Of a DNA stretch of 64,000 nt, positions 9,401 to 17,191 are shown piece by piece (position 1 is the stretch's first letter; each line of letters starts with the position of its first letter). The notes below the pieces were generated by a model that was not told the DNA's origin, did no database searches, and saw nothing but the letters and a program-made list of their open reading frames with translations. Made by a program: the position numbers and the translations under genes. The stretch covers positions 62,001 through 126,000 of the forward strand of contig CANMAI010000008.1 of assembly GCA_947495795.1 (NCBI GenBank), in the 5' to 3' direction. The DNA comes from an uncultured Paracoccaceae bacterium. Lineage in GTDB: Bacteria; Pseudomonadota; Alphaproteobacteria; Rhodobacterales; Rhodobacteraceae.

Positions 9401-11843
9401 CGATAAGCTGGCCATTTGGCGCGACGGAGCGCTTGAGGCTGCGTTCCACCACGCGGCGGCTGGCATCGGAGAGGCGGACATTGGCCTGCATCTCGAAGGG
9501 GCCGAGCGCCTCTCCGGGTGTGCCGAGGGGAAGGTTGAGGGAGGCCTTGCCCTCGCTATCGGTGCGCGGCTGGCCCTCAATGCCTGCAAAGATCGGCGCA
9601 CGGCTCACATCATGTGGGCCGAAGCTGTAGCCCTGCCAATCGGGCAAGGTCTGCACAGCGCGAAGACGCGTTTCGCCTTCTATCAATAGGTCCGCGCCCG
9701 GTGCGCCGTAAAGGTAACGCGCATCAATGGTGAGAAGCGGGCTGTCGCCGATGCGGATGGGCGCTTCGGGCAATGAAAGCTCAAAATCTATGCGTTCGGG
9801 CACGAAGTCTTCCACCAAAAAGCTGGCGGTGGTGAGCGAGGGCTCCTCGGGATCAGCGTAGAGTGAGACCTGCCAGCTGCCACGCTGCGCGGCACCGGGG
9901 AGGGTGAGGGAGAAGACGCGGCCACCTGCACCCTCATCGGTCAACACCTCCCGCTTGTGCTCCACTCCATCGGGGCGGCGGGTGATGGCTGTGAGGGGCA
10001 GGCCCTGAACAGCATCGGCACGGCTGTCACGGGCGAGGATCGTGGCGAAAACACTCTCGCCCGGGCGGTAAACGCCGCGATCCGTGGCCACGAAGAGATC
10101 AAGCGGTGGCGGGGAGGCACGGCCATCCACGCCCCTGTCGGAAAGGTCAAAACCGGCCTCCGTAAGGGAGAGATAGGCGTAATCCTCTTCGCCTTCCTGC
10201 ACTTCCACAAGTGCGGGCGCGGAACCGCCGAGGCCGCGAGCAAGGGCGGCATCGAAGGCGGCATAACCATCGGCATTCGTCTCTGCTTCACCCAGCAGGG
10301 CATTGTTGCGGGCCACCAGCTTCACGCGGATGCCCGCCTTGGGAGTAGCCTTGCCAAGGCTGCGCACGAAGACATGCACGCCGTCTGTGCCACTCATCGT
10401 GGCAACACCGAGATCGGTGACGATGAACCACTGCGTTGCCAGCGTTTGCTGACGCGCGCCGGGGATGGCGGCCGTAAGCGCGTAGACGCCGGGCTTGAAG
10501 GCAGGCAGCGCCTCGCTCAGCGGCAGCGATGTGGTGACATCGGCATTCAGCTCGCGCGCCACTTCGCCCGTACCGGACCATACCTCGCTCCCCATCTGCG
10601 AGGGAATACGGTTGGCCTTGTAGCGCTGAAGCGGTGCGCTGACGAGGCCATCACGGACAGCGGAGACGATGTTGCGGTCATCCACATGATAGATGGTGAG
10701 GTCCACCTCATCGGTGTTGACCGTTACGATGGGCACAGATGCCTCGGCACTGCGGGCCAGCACATAGGTGCGGCCAAGGAAACGCACGGTAGGCTCGCGA
10801 TCCTTGATGTAGAAGGTCTGGTCGATTGAGGCCTCCAGCACCTCCTCCGATTGCGAAGGCAGGCCCTTGCGAAGCGTGAAAGAAAGCTCGCTGCCGTGCG
10901 GAGCCCCGACAATGCATAGATCCTTGTCCGTCGCCTCGACGGCCAGATCGCCCTCAGGCAGACGCACATAGGGTGCGTAATCGAAACCCGTATCGCGGAG
11001 CGGCTCTGAGAAGGTGACGCAGACGCGGGGTGTTTCGGCGTTGCTATCCACCCGGCTGTCGAGCACGCGGAAGCCATAGAGGCGCACGAAGCGCTCCAGC
11101 GCAAAGGCCGCACTTTCCGTATCGGCGGTGGCAGCGGCAAGGCGCAGCACCGGAATGCCCTCGCGCCCCTGCCCCTTCTTCTCCATCGCGCGGGCAACAA
11201 CCACAAGCGCGTTGCTGGCGACATTCAGATCCTCTGCCCGTAGATAGGCGTTGATGCCGCCATATATCGCGAGATCCCGCGCATAGCGCCGCGTTGAATA
11301 CGTATTGCTATCACTGCTTTGCAGCCCGGCCTGAGCGGCGCGAAGCCAGCTTATCGCTGCGTCATCTCTTGTTGCCGTCTGTAGGGCTGTTCGTGCGGCG
11401 CTGTTCACGCCGTACCGGCCATAGCCTGTCTCCAGTGTCAGAGCCAACTGGTAGGCAGAGGTGATCGCGCTCCCCGGCAGCATGCTCAGGTTAGCGGCGC
11501 GCGCCTCACTGCGGGCCACAACGCCCGGTGCACGCTCTTCGATCTGTGCGGAGCGTGCGCCGACAAATGTCTCGCGTTGGGAAATCTCGCGCTTCAGAAA
11601 GCAAGCCCGCGCGCTGGTATTGTAGGTAAATCCGGCGCAGGAGCCCTCGATCCGGCAGCTGCGGGCACAGAGCTCGGGAGAGGTATCGAAAATCGAGCGC
11701 AGATCGCCCCCGAAGAAATCCACACCGTTCTCGTAGGTCAATCGCCTTTCGGGAATCGGGGATTGCTCTTTCAGGCCCTGGGCCAGTGCCGGAATGGCCC
11801 CAAAAAGCACTATGACCACGAGCAGAAGAGAGGAGACGCGCAT
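6438..11843 (-). CDS. Bacterial alpha-2-macroglobulin with N-terminal PAN domain
   Basis: This 1801-residue exported protein belongs to the bacterial alpha-2-macroglobulins, which trap proteases through an internal thioester. The thioester motif is intact: Cys1355-Thr-Glu-Gln1358 in YPYGCTEQ, followed by the helical thioester domain and a C-terminal receptor-like domain. The signal peptide (MRVSSLLLVVIVLFGAIPAL) has no lipobox cysteine, so the product should be soluble in the periplasm, unlike the E. coli YfhM lipoprotein. Residues about 35-105 look like a PAN/Apple domain with spaced cysteines (LCARSCRIEGSCAGFTYN...ACFLK). I chose the ATG at 11843 because AAAGGAA lies seven bases upstream. 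It is co-transcribed with pbpC. Confidence 0.93.
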   Translation of the reverse strand: MRVSSLLLVVIVLFGAIPALAQGLKEQSPIPERRLTYENGVDFFGGDLRSIFDTSPELCARSCRIEGSCAGFTYNTSARACFLKREISQRETFVGARSAQIEERAPGVVARSEARAANLSMLPGSAITSAYQLALTLETGYGRYGVNSAARTALQTATRDDAAISWLRAAQAGLQSSDSNTYSTRRYARDLAIYGGINAYLRAEDLNVASNALVVVARAMEKKGQGREGIPVLRLAAATADTESAAFALERFVRLYGFRVLDSRVDSNAETPRVCVTFSEPLRDTGFDYAPYVRLPEGDLAVEATDKDLCIVGAPHGSELSFTLRKGLPSQSEEVLEASIDQTFYIKDREPTVRFLGRTYVLARSAEASVPIVTVNTDEVDLTIYHVDDRNIVSAVRDGLVSAPLQRYKANRIPSQMGSEVWSGTGEVARELNADVTTSLPLSEALPAFKPGVYALTAAIPGARQQTLATQWFIVTDLGVATMSGTDGVHVFVRSLGKATPKAGIRVKLVARNNALLGEAETNADGYAAFDAALARGLGGSAPALVEVQEGEEDYAYLSLTEAGFDLSDRGVDGRASPPPLDLFVATDRGVYRPGESVFATILARDSRADAVQGLPLTAITRRPDGVEHKREVLTDEGAGGRVFSLTLPGAAQRGSWQVSLYADPEEPSLTTASFLVEDFVPERIDFELSLPEAPIRIGDSPLLTIDARYLYGAPGADLLIEGETRLRAVQTLPDWQGYSFGPHDVSRAPIFAGIEGQPRTDSEGKASLNLPLGTPGEALGPFEMQANVRLSDASRRVVERSLKRSVAPNGQLIGIRPLFEGSLPEGGFARFNVIALDGNGARTDLGDVPWQLERIEHRYQWYEVNGRWRYDSIIRREQVANGTVPLGTDTEALLEMPVDWGEYQLTVSSETGDFIVTTLPFSAGWYAVGGSTDTPDRLEVALDQPQYAPGDTARLRYTAETDGQLLVTVASDRLIEMKTLEVTQGSGEVELSVSDAWHPGAYVTATLIRPLDSPGTRAPVRALGLGWVGLEPGAAAIGTSFITPPEAAPRELMEVGLKVDAPAGTEVWATIAATDLGILNLTGHKVPDPQGHYLGQRRLGLEMRDLYGRLIDASLGTPGAIRSGGDEEKGNGLKSPPPTEALVAFFSGPLRVGDDGVVRTAFAMPDFNGTVRVAAIVWSAEGVGAASQDVLVRDPVVVSAAMPRFLAPGDQASLSLDLANVTGPESPMTVAVSATGIALSETRTLALRKGAKERITLALLPQDVGDAKITVTTTLGNGTVLTKNLTLGIRRNDPVISRQSRFNLAAGTGAITLDAEVFAGLAPGTSHAVLAAGPLAQFDVPGLLTALDVYPYGCTEQVTSRALPLLYFSEVAAGLGLTQRKNIQKRIEEAVESVLARQSRNGGFGLWSANGYGDLWLEAYVTDFLSRVRAEGYTVPDQALRSAFNNLQNRVNAHPDFEKGGQGLAYALYVLAREGRAAIGDLRYYADARGGTFSTPLARAQIGAALASYGDQTRADRMFRLASNILGNGSDRGWRSDYGSHFRDRAAVLTLAAEAGSEVIDSAALGQEMGRALSAKPYRSTQDKVWALLAARALIKDSSVTDLTRNGIPVDGPLVENMVDGDLATNPVTITNQSPRETLAVLTVFGQPTEPEPAGGNGYRVDRELFDLEGNLIDPSQIKVGTRMVAVVTVTPERDNQARLMVDDPLPAGFEIESPNLLASGDVGALDWLNLGNVATHTEFGTDRFRAAVDWRNKNPFRLGYMVRAVSPGKFYQPAASVEDMYRPAYRGRSATGTMIITEE

Positions 11844-12072
11844 GATCAAATTCCTTTTTCAAAGCCCGGGGATGGGCATTTGGCGGCATCCTGCCCGCTG
11901 CTTCGATTCCCCGCAACAGAGGGCAGGGAAGGTTTTTGAAAATGTGTTGCCGCAGATGGGAGAGACGTGCAGGGGCGGACTGCGTTCGGACGCTCTTCCC
12001 AGCTGAAAAGTCCACGCGTGCGTGCACCTGTGCATCGTGGAGTGAAGCCTGCGTGTGTGCGGGCCGCCTGCC

Positions 12073-12651
12073 CTATTGCCGCCTGTAGATATTCATCACC
12101 ACGCCATCAGAACCCGGCTCGCTTTTCACGAGTTCCAGTGTTCGTGCGGGCCCGCCTGGCTCAAACAGCCGCTTTCCGCCCCCTGCAACCACAGGGAAGA
12201 TCCAGAGACGGAACTCATCCACGAGATTGTGGCGCAGAAGCGTCTGGATGAGGTTGCCGCTGCCATGCACCTGCAAGAGAGGGCCGTTCTGTTCCTTGAG
12301 CTTGCCGATTGCGCGAGGAACATCCCCGGAGATGAGATGCGAATTGCGCCAGCTCAGATCTTTGAACGTGTTGGAGACCACATATTTCCGCGCGGCGTTC
12401 ATCATGTCGGAAATCGGGTTCGGGTCCGCTTTGGGCCAGTGGCCTGCGAACGCTTCATACGTCTTCCGGCCAAACAGCATGTCGTAAGGGGTGGCCATCG
12501 CCTCGCGCTGCACCTGCTCCATAACCCCTTCCCAGTAGGGCGCTGCCCAGCCGCCCTGATCAAACCCGCCGGATTGATCTTCTTCCGGCATACTTGGGGC
12601 CTGCATCACCCCGTCAAGCGTCAGGAATGTCAGTATCGCAAGGTTCCTCAT
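12073..12651 (-). CDS. Dihydrofolate reductase-like (RibD C-terminal domain) protein
   Basis: The 192-residue protein belongs to the DHFR/RibD-C superfamily of NADPH-dependent reductases. It opens with the LTFLTLDGVMQAP strand, has the nucleotide-contact GRKTYEAFAGHWP segment, the LLQVHGSGNLIQTLL segment and the late WIFPVVAGGGKRLFEPG motif. Proteins of this YyaP/YwjB-like type are common next to ArsR and SRPBCC genes, and their substrates are not established. It overlaps the upstream SRPBCC gene by 38 bases, so it is the third gene of a three-gene operon. A role in classical folate synthesis is not implied. Confidence 0.87.
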   Translation of the reverse strand: MRNLAILTFLTLDGVMQAPSMPEEDQSGGFDQGGWAAPYWEGVMEQVQREAMATPYDMLFGRKTYEAFAGHWPKADPNPISDMMNAARKYVVSNTFKDLSWRNSHLISGDVPRAIGKLKEQNGPLLQVHGSGNLIQTLLRHNLVDEFRLWIFPVVAGGGKRLFEPGGPARTLELVKSEPGSDGVVMNIYRRQ

Positions 12652-13105
12652 CCGAAATGCTCCTTTGGATGAATTGGCTGAGAACGGCGAGTGTGCCGTT
12701 CCAGCTCTGTTCGTGAATTGTGCAGGCCGTATTCGACGGGATGCCGCGATGTGTGACTGTCACCTCCGTGGTCAGACGCTTTGCGCGCAACGTGAAAGAG
12801 ACATGCATCGGCACGCCTTCGAGAGGATCCGGCGCTTCCCAAACCCATGAGAACGCTATCCGGGAGGGGCGATTGATTGTCTCGAACACACCGCCCACAA
12901 CCGGATGCCGCCCATCCGGCAACGTGTATCTCAGACGAAAGCTGCCCTCAGGCACAAACCGGTATTCCAGCACGTCGACCGCCACCTCCGGGCCCGGTGT
13001 GAACCATTGGGACAGACGCTCGGACAAGCGGAACGCATCAAATATCCGTTCCGGCGGGGCGGGGATGAGGCGGCGCACGACAAGTGGGATTGCCTCGGTC
13101 GTCAT
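12614..13105 (-). CDS. SRPBCC/START-like (AHSA1-type) domain protein
   Basis: A 163-residue protein of the START-like helix-grip fold. It begins with the typical VVRRLIPAPPERIFDAF strand-helix, then LSQWFTPGP, a GSFRLRYTLPDG hairpin and a long C-terminal helix near HEQSWNGTLAVLSQF. The fold encloses a hydrophobic ligand; the ligand is unknown. Its start overlaps the ArsR stop by four bases, and its end overlaps the reductase-like gene. ArsR plus SRPBCC pairs are widespread, and the regulator probably controls the pair. Confidence 0.87.
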   Translation of the reverse strand: MTTEAIPLVVRRLIPAPPERIFDAFRLSERLSQWFTPGPEVAVDVLEYRFVPEGSFRLRYTLPDGRHPVVGGVFETINRPSRIAFSWVWEAPDPLEGVPMHVSFTLRAKRLTTEVTVTHRGIPSNTACTIHEQSWNGTLAVLSQFIQRSISDEEPCDTDIPDA

Positions 13106-13452
13106 GTCTCACCCTCCTCTTTATCGGGGGCGCAGACAAAGGCCTCCAAACGGGCGAGGGTGCCTTCCCAGAAGCTGCGATGCAGTGAAATCCAGTCCTC
13201 CGCCTCTCTCAGCGCGGCATCTTCTATGTGGAATCGGTGCACCCGCCCGCTTACCTCTCGGCGAACCAGCCCTGCCTTTTCCAGCACCTTGATGTGTTTG
13301 GATATCGTCGGCTGGGCGGCATCAAACGGCGCATGCAGCTCCGCTGCGGAGAGCGTGCCCTGCCGGGCGAGCATTGCCAGCATCTGCCGCCGCGTGCCAT
13401 CGCCCAATGCATGAAATCTGCGATCGAGTGGTGTTCTATAATTAATAGCCAT
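13102..13452 (-). CDS. ArsR-family winged-helix repressor
   Basis: A 116-residue ArsR-type regulator: LDRRFHALGDGTRRQMLAML, then the recognition segment AAQPTISKHIKVLEKAGLVR and a wing ending RVHRF. The metal-binding ELCVCDL motif is absent (TLSAAELHAPF instead), so it is unlikely to sense arsenic or another metal through that site. The start codon lies at the centre of a palindrome, and no Shine-Dalgarno sequence is seen upstream, so the message may be leaderless. It heads an operon with the SRPBCC and DHFR-like genes and probably represses its own promoter. Confidence 0.9.
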   Translation of the reverse strand: MAINYRTPLDRRFHALGDGTRRQMLAMLARQGTLSAAELHAPFDAAQPTISKHIKVLEKAGLVRREVSGRVHRFHIEDAALREAEDWISLHRSFWEGTLARLEAFVCAPDKEEGET

Positions 13453-13466
13453 TTGGCTATTTAATT
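13441..13466. promoter_or_regulatory. Palindrome over the ArsR start codon, likely operator
   Basis: TAGCCA-TT-TGGCTA is a perfect inner palindrome (13446-13459). It extends to AATTAA on one side and TTTAATT on the other with one extra base. The ATG lies inside it (complement at 13450-13452). This is the size and symmetry expected of an ArsR-family dimer site. Confidence 0.65.
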
Positions 13467-13579
13467 TGATCTGAACATTGCGTCAATGCCTTCGGCGGGC
13501 TGAAAATCGCCGATCCTCTGGCGCGGCCGTGTCTCTGAAAGCCGCAGGACACGCCTGGCAGCCCGCCACCACCGGTGAT

Positions 13580-13597
13580 TGTGGCAGGATTTGGACA
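13580..13597. promoter_or_regulatory. TGT-N12-ACA motif upstream of the cobalamin-binding regulator
   Basis: TGT, twelve bases, ACA matches the PpsR/CrtJ recognition pattern. It sits about 70 bases before the AerR/PpaA-like gene. About 16 matches are expected by chance in a window this size, so position, not the match, makes it notable. Confidence 0.35.
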
Positions 13598-13663
13598 ACT
13601 TCTTTTTACTTGTCGCGATAAACCTGTTACCGTCACGTCAGGCCGAATGGCCAGCTTTGCGGA

Positions 13664-14503
13664 TTGGAATACCACGTGACATCAGACCGGCAGGACCAGG
13701 AAACTGGATCGGCCAGTGATGCGCTCTCAGGCGAGCGACGGCATTGGCCACGCATAAGACAGATCATCGAACAGAAGATCGTGCCATCCTTGGTGGTGCC
13801 GACCCAATCGGTGATGGAGCCTACAGACAGGTGGCACGCGGAGGATGAAGCCTCGGACGCAATGGTCGCCCTTGCGTTGCAGGGCCGCGAGGATCAGGCG
13901 AAGGAGAATATTCGTGCCCTTTCCGAGAAGGGCGTCTCGTTCGAGCGACTTCAGCTTGGGCTGCTGGCACCGGCTGCCAAGAAGATTGGAGTTCTCTGGG
14001 AAGAGGACAATCTGAGCTTTGTTGATGTGAACCTTGCCGTGGGAACACTCCAACGGCTTATGCACTTCATTGCGCTAGATTTGCATAAGGAACCCCTTTT
14101 CGGAATGAGCCCGAAATCGATTTGCATCTTTCCCGAACCGGGTGCACAGCACATCCTCGGGGCCTCAATGGCTGCGCGATTCTTCCAACATGCGGGCTGG
14201 CAGGTGGATTTTCTGCCCTCCCCCACAGAGAGTGACCTGCGCCGGATTGTCGCAGGCAGGCATATCGATGCGATCGGCATATCTGTGAACCGGATTGAGA
14301 CGGCGGAAGAAAGCGGTGCGCTTGTGCGGAGGATTGTGAAGGAAAGCCGTAACCGCGAGATGGTGACGATCGGCGGCGGCTCTGCGATCAGCCGTTCGCC
14401 GGAGCTTATCGAGCAGCTGGGGATCGATGCCGTCTTTGCGGCTGTTGAATTTGCGCCGCAGCAGGCCAATCGCCTGATCAAGGAACGAGAATCAAGCTCC
14501 TGA
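13664..14503 (+). CDS. AerR/PpaA-like cobalamin-binding regulator
   Basis: The 279-residue protein has an N-terminal helical part (HWPRIRQIIEQKIVPSLV), a four-helix cap (LWEEDNLSFVDVNLAVGTLQ) and a Rossmann B12-binding domain. The cobalamin-ligand histidine is present, H163 in PGAQHILG; the aspartate of the classical DxHxxG triad is replaced by alanine. The layout matches AerR/PpaA, the light-sensitive cobalamin proteins that antagonise PpsR/CrtJ in Rhodobacterales. No photosynthesis genes are visible here. It may therefore serve stress or light control outside that cluster, or the cluster may lie elsewhere. The TTG at 13664 is taken as start; GTG at 13676 is an alternative. Confidence 0.8.
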   Translation: MEYHVTSDRQDQETGSASDALSGERRHWPRIRQIIEQKIVPSLVVPTQSVMEPTDRWHAEDEASDAMVALALQGREDQAKENIRALSEKGVSFERLQLGLLAPAAKKIGVLWEEDNLSFVDVNLAVGTLQRLMHFIALDLHKEPLFGMSPKSICIFPEPGAQHILGASMAARFFQHAGWQVDFLPSPTESDLRRIVAGRHIDAIGISVNRIETAEESGALVRRIVKESRNREMVTIGGGSAISRSPELIEQLGIDAVFAAVEFAPQQANRLIKERESSS

Positions 14504-14679
14504 TCTGCTTTCGCACTCTCTGCGACGAAAGACCTCTGGGCGACATAAGACAATGCACTCGGATAGAGGCCCGCAAGATGGCGGTGCCCCGGATCTCGAT
14601 GCAGCGCCCGGCCTTGACATGTTCCATCTTCCAACACCCCGCGTCCCTCGCTAAGCTTTCGCCTTGAAAAGGGGATTGC

Positions 14680-15306
14680 ATGGGCTCTGTTATCAGTTTC
14701 GCGCAACAAAAGGGTGGCGCCGGGAAGACGACGCTTCTCATACATCTGGCGGAAGCCTGGAGGCAGGCGGGCAAGAGCGTGGCGCTGGTGGATCTCGACC
14801 CGCAGCGCACATTGGCGCATTGGTGGGGGCTTCAGCCGCGCGTGGGTATCGAGTGCCTCGAAAGCGCTGGCTGGCGCGCGGGGAGCGACGTGAAGGATAT
14901 GGCGCGCAACTCGGATGTCACGCTCGTCGATTGCCCGGGCAATGCCTCCAATCTGCTGGAGGCGGCATTGCGGGAAAGCGATCTTGTGCTGGTGCCCTGC
15001 CAGCCCACGGGGCCGGATGTGTGGGCCACATCGGCTCTCTTGAAGATGGCCGCGAAGGAAAAAACGCCTGCGCGTGTTGTAATGAACCGCGTACCTGCAC
15101 GGGGTGGCGCGGTGGAGGAGAGCGTGGCTGCGTTGAAAGAGGGCGGAGCGGAGCTTTTGAAGGCGCGGGTGGGCAACCGCGTCGCTTTTTTCACGCATCT
15201 TATGTCTGGCGGCACGGCGCTTGGTGGGCGCAAGAGCCTTGCGACAAGTGAGGTCACGGCACTGCGAAAGGAACTGGACAGACTGCTGAAGAAGCTCGCG
15301 GCATAA
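14680..15306 (+). CDS. ParA/MinD-type ATPase, solitary
   Basis: A 208-residue ParA-family ATPase. It starts almost directly with the deviant Walker A motif QQKGGAGKTT (residues 9-18), then VALVDLDPQRT (switch I/A') and VTLVDCPGNA (Walker B). Short ParA proteins without an N-terminal helix-turn-helix usually position cargo on the nucleoid or membrane. No ParB or parS is nearby, so it is not a plasmid partition pair. It ends three bases before the deacetylase-like gene, and the two look co-transcribed. Its cargo is unknown. The ATG has AAAGGGG upstream. Confidence 0.88.
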   Translation: MGSVISFAQQKGGAGKTTLLIHLAEAWRQAGKSVALVDLDPQRTLAHWWGLQPRVGIECLESAGWRAGSDVKDMARNSDVTLVDCPGNASNLLEAALRESDLVLVPCQPTGPDVWATSALLKMAAKEKTPARVVMNRVPARGGAVEESVAALKEGGAELLKARVGNRVAFFTHLMSGGTALGGRKSLATSEVTALRKELDRLLKKLAA

Positions 15307-15309
15307 GGG

Positions 15310-16413
15310 ATGGAAAAGCAAACGGCCTTTTTCTGGGATGAGAGATGCTTCTGGCATGCTGGCGGCAATTACGTGCTTACGGCACCTGTGGGGGGGCTGG
15401 TGCAGCCACCCGCGGCCGGGGGCCTGCCGGAAAGCCCGGAGACGAAGCGGCGTTTCAAGAACCTGATCGATGTGACGGGGCTGAGCGCCGAACTGGCATG
15501 CGGCACGGCGCCAGCGGCCACCCGCGAGGATCTGCTGCGTGTCCATCCCGCAAGCTACCTTGATGCTTTCAAGGCCAAATCCGATGCGGGTGGAGGAGAG
15601 CTGGGCCTGCGCACGCCTTTCGGGCCGGGTGCCTACGAGATTGCCGGCCTTTCCACCGGGCTTGTGATCGGCGCGGTTGAGGCTGTGCTGAAAGGGAATG
15701 TGGCCAACGCCTACGCACTCTCGCGCCCGCCGGGTCACCATTGCCTGCCCAATCATCCCAACGGTTTCTGCCTGTTCAACAATATTGCCGTGGCGATCCA
15801 CGCGGCCCGTGCAGCCGGGCTGGCGGAGCGTTTTGCAGTGCTGGATTGGGATGTGCACCACGGGAACGGAACGGAAGCCATTTTCTATGAAGATCCGGAT
15901 GTTCTGACGATCTCTCTGCATCAGGAGCGTAATTATCCGCTGGATACTGGCGGTGCAGCGGATCGCGGGAAAGGTGCCGGAGAAGGTGCCAACCTCAATA
16001 TCCCCCTGCCTCCCGGCGGCGGGCACGATCTCTACCTTCACGCGATGGAGCGCTGGGTAGAGCCTGCACTTATGGCCTTCAGACCAGATATCATCATCGT
16101 TGCCTGCGGCTTCGATGCCTCGGGTGTCGATCCACTCTCGCGCATGCTTGCAGGCTCCGAAACCTTCCGTCTGATGGCCCGCCACACGCTGGAAATGGCC
16201 GCAAGCCTGTGTGAAGGCCGCGTGGCGATGGCGCATGAGGGGGGATATTCCGAACTGCATGTGCCGTTTTGCGGACATGCGGTATTGGAGGAAATGGCCG
16301 GAAGTGGTATAGAAGCTGCGGACCCTTTACTGGCGCGTATTTCCGGCCAGCAGCCGAGCCAAGCGCTCAATAGTTTGTATCGTACATATTTAGACAGTCA
16401 GATGCTCGCCTGA
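15310..16413 (+). CDS. Class II histone deacetylase-like amidohydrolase
   Basis: The 367-residue protein belongs to the zinc-dependent HDAC/acetylpolyamine amidohydrolase family, which removes acetyl groups from amines or lysines. Charge-relay histidines H143-H144 are in RPPGHH. The likely zinc ligands are D181 and H183 in DWDVHHGNGT and D269 in CGFDAS. The transition-state tyrosine is in EGGYSE. All catalytic residues are intact and the length is usual for the bacterial class II branch. It follows the ParA-like gene after three bases. Acetylpolyamine, acetyl-lysine protein and other acylamine substrates are all possible; the sequence does not decide. Confidence 0.92.
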   Translation: MEKQTAFFWDERCFWHAGGNYVLTAPVGGLVQPPAAGGLPESPETKRRFKNLIDVTGLSAELACGTAPAATREDLLRVHPASYLDAFKAKSDAGGGELGLRTPFGPGAYEIAGLSTGLVIGAVEAVLKGNVANAYALSRPPGHHCLPNHPNGFCLFNNIAVAIHAARAAGLAERFAVLDWDVHHGNGTEAIFYEDPDVLTISLHQERNYPLDTGGAADRGKGAGEGANLNIPLPPGGGHDLYLHAMERWVEPALMAFRPDIIIVACGFDASGVDPLSRMLAGSETFRLMARHTLEMAASLCEGRVAMAHEGGYSELHVPFCGHAVLEEMAGSGIEAADPLLARISGQQPSQALNSLYRTYLDSQMLA

Positions 16414-16526
16414 TTGTGGCAATTGATACATTTTTACGCCGCGTTTCTAGTGTACCGAACTCTGGACATAGTGCGCTGGTGCTGTAGTTTACGCATTCAA
16501 CTCACTGAATTTAATAAGGATTCCCT

Positions 16527-17135
16527 ATGCGGTTTGCCTGCCTTCATACGTCGATCACAAACATCGCAGTGTTCGAAGCGGCTTGCCCCGAAGACGTTGC
16601 CCTGACCCATCATGTGGACGCGGATCTGCTGAAACGGGCGAACGAGGGCCTGACATCAGCCATCGTTGCGGAGACGCGTGCAGAACTCGCGCGGCTGGAC
16701 GCCGGGGTGGATGCGGTCGTTCTGACATGCTCCACATTGCGCCCGGCCGTGCAGAAGCCAGCCTTCTCGGCCGATCAGATCCTTGCCGAGGAAGTTGGCA
16801 AGCGGGGCAAGGGCAAATCGGTGGAAGTGTTTTACACCAATCCCGGTACGGAACACGCGACAACCGCGCTCTTTTCCGGGCTGAACGGGCTGAAAAGCCT
16901 GCAGGTCCGCATCATACCCGAGGCGTGGAATGCCTTCATGGAAGGCCGGGCGACGGACTATTATACGGCAATCCAGGCGGCGGCCATGAAATCGGAGGCG
17001 GATCTGATCGTCCTCGCTCAGGCCTCCATGGCGCCTGCCATCGCGCCGGATGATCGGGTCATGTCCTGTCCGTCCGTTGGCCTGAAACGCGTGCGCGACA
17101 TCGTTTCCGCGAGACAATCCTCTCTCTCTGCTTGA
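16527..17135 (+). CDS. Asp/Glu racemase superfamily protein
   Basis: A 202-residue protein with the two half-sites of the Asp/Glu/hydantoin racemase fold: LTCSTLRPA in the N-terminal half, with a cysteine at the catalytic position, and LAQASMAPA in the C-terminal half, where serine replaces the second catalytic cysteine. The missing second cysteine argues against ordinary two-base racemisation. It is more like decarboxylase, isomerase or uncharacterised members of the family. AAGGA precedes the ATG at good spacing. Neighbours are the deacetylase-like gene upstream and the CoA-transferase genes downstream on the same strand, but no shared pathway is evident. Confidence 0.75.
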   Translation: MRFACLHTSITNIAVFEAACPEDVALTHHVDADLLKRANEGLTSAIVAETRAELARLDAGVDAVVLTCSTLRPAVQKPAFSADQILAEEVGKRGKGKSVEVFYTNPGTEHATTALFSGLNGLKSLQVRIIPEAWNAFMEGRATDYYTAIQAAAMKSEADLIVLAQASMAPAIAPDDRVMSCPSVGLKRVRDIVSARQSSLSA

Positions 17136-17191
17136 CCTCCCAGCCGCGCTTGCCTTTAAGGAAGGAGAGAGCGTCATGATGGGAGAAGCGG

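Noticed and set aside
12073-12651. folA (true dihydrofolate reductase)
   Set aside because: The sequence fits the RibD-C/YyaP branch and its operon partners are ArsR and SRPBCC genes, not thyA or other folate genes.
13664-14503. Methionine synthase or corrinoid methyltransferase subunit
   Set aside because: The B12 domain lacks the DxHxxG aspartate and no methyltransferase gene is near; the N-terminal part matches regulatory AerR/PpaA proteins better.
14680-15306. Plasmid partition (parAB-parS) locus or replicon origin
   Set aside because: No ParB gene, no iterated sites and no replication gene are nearby; flanking genes are chromosomal in character.
13951-16278. A 775-codon open frame on the minus strand
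   Set aside because: It lies antisense to the B12-regulator, ParA and deacetylase genes, all of which have clear motifs. It has no recognisable domain and reflects GC-rich codon bias on the other strand.
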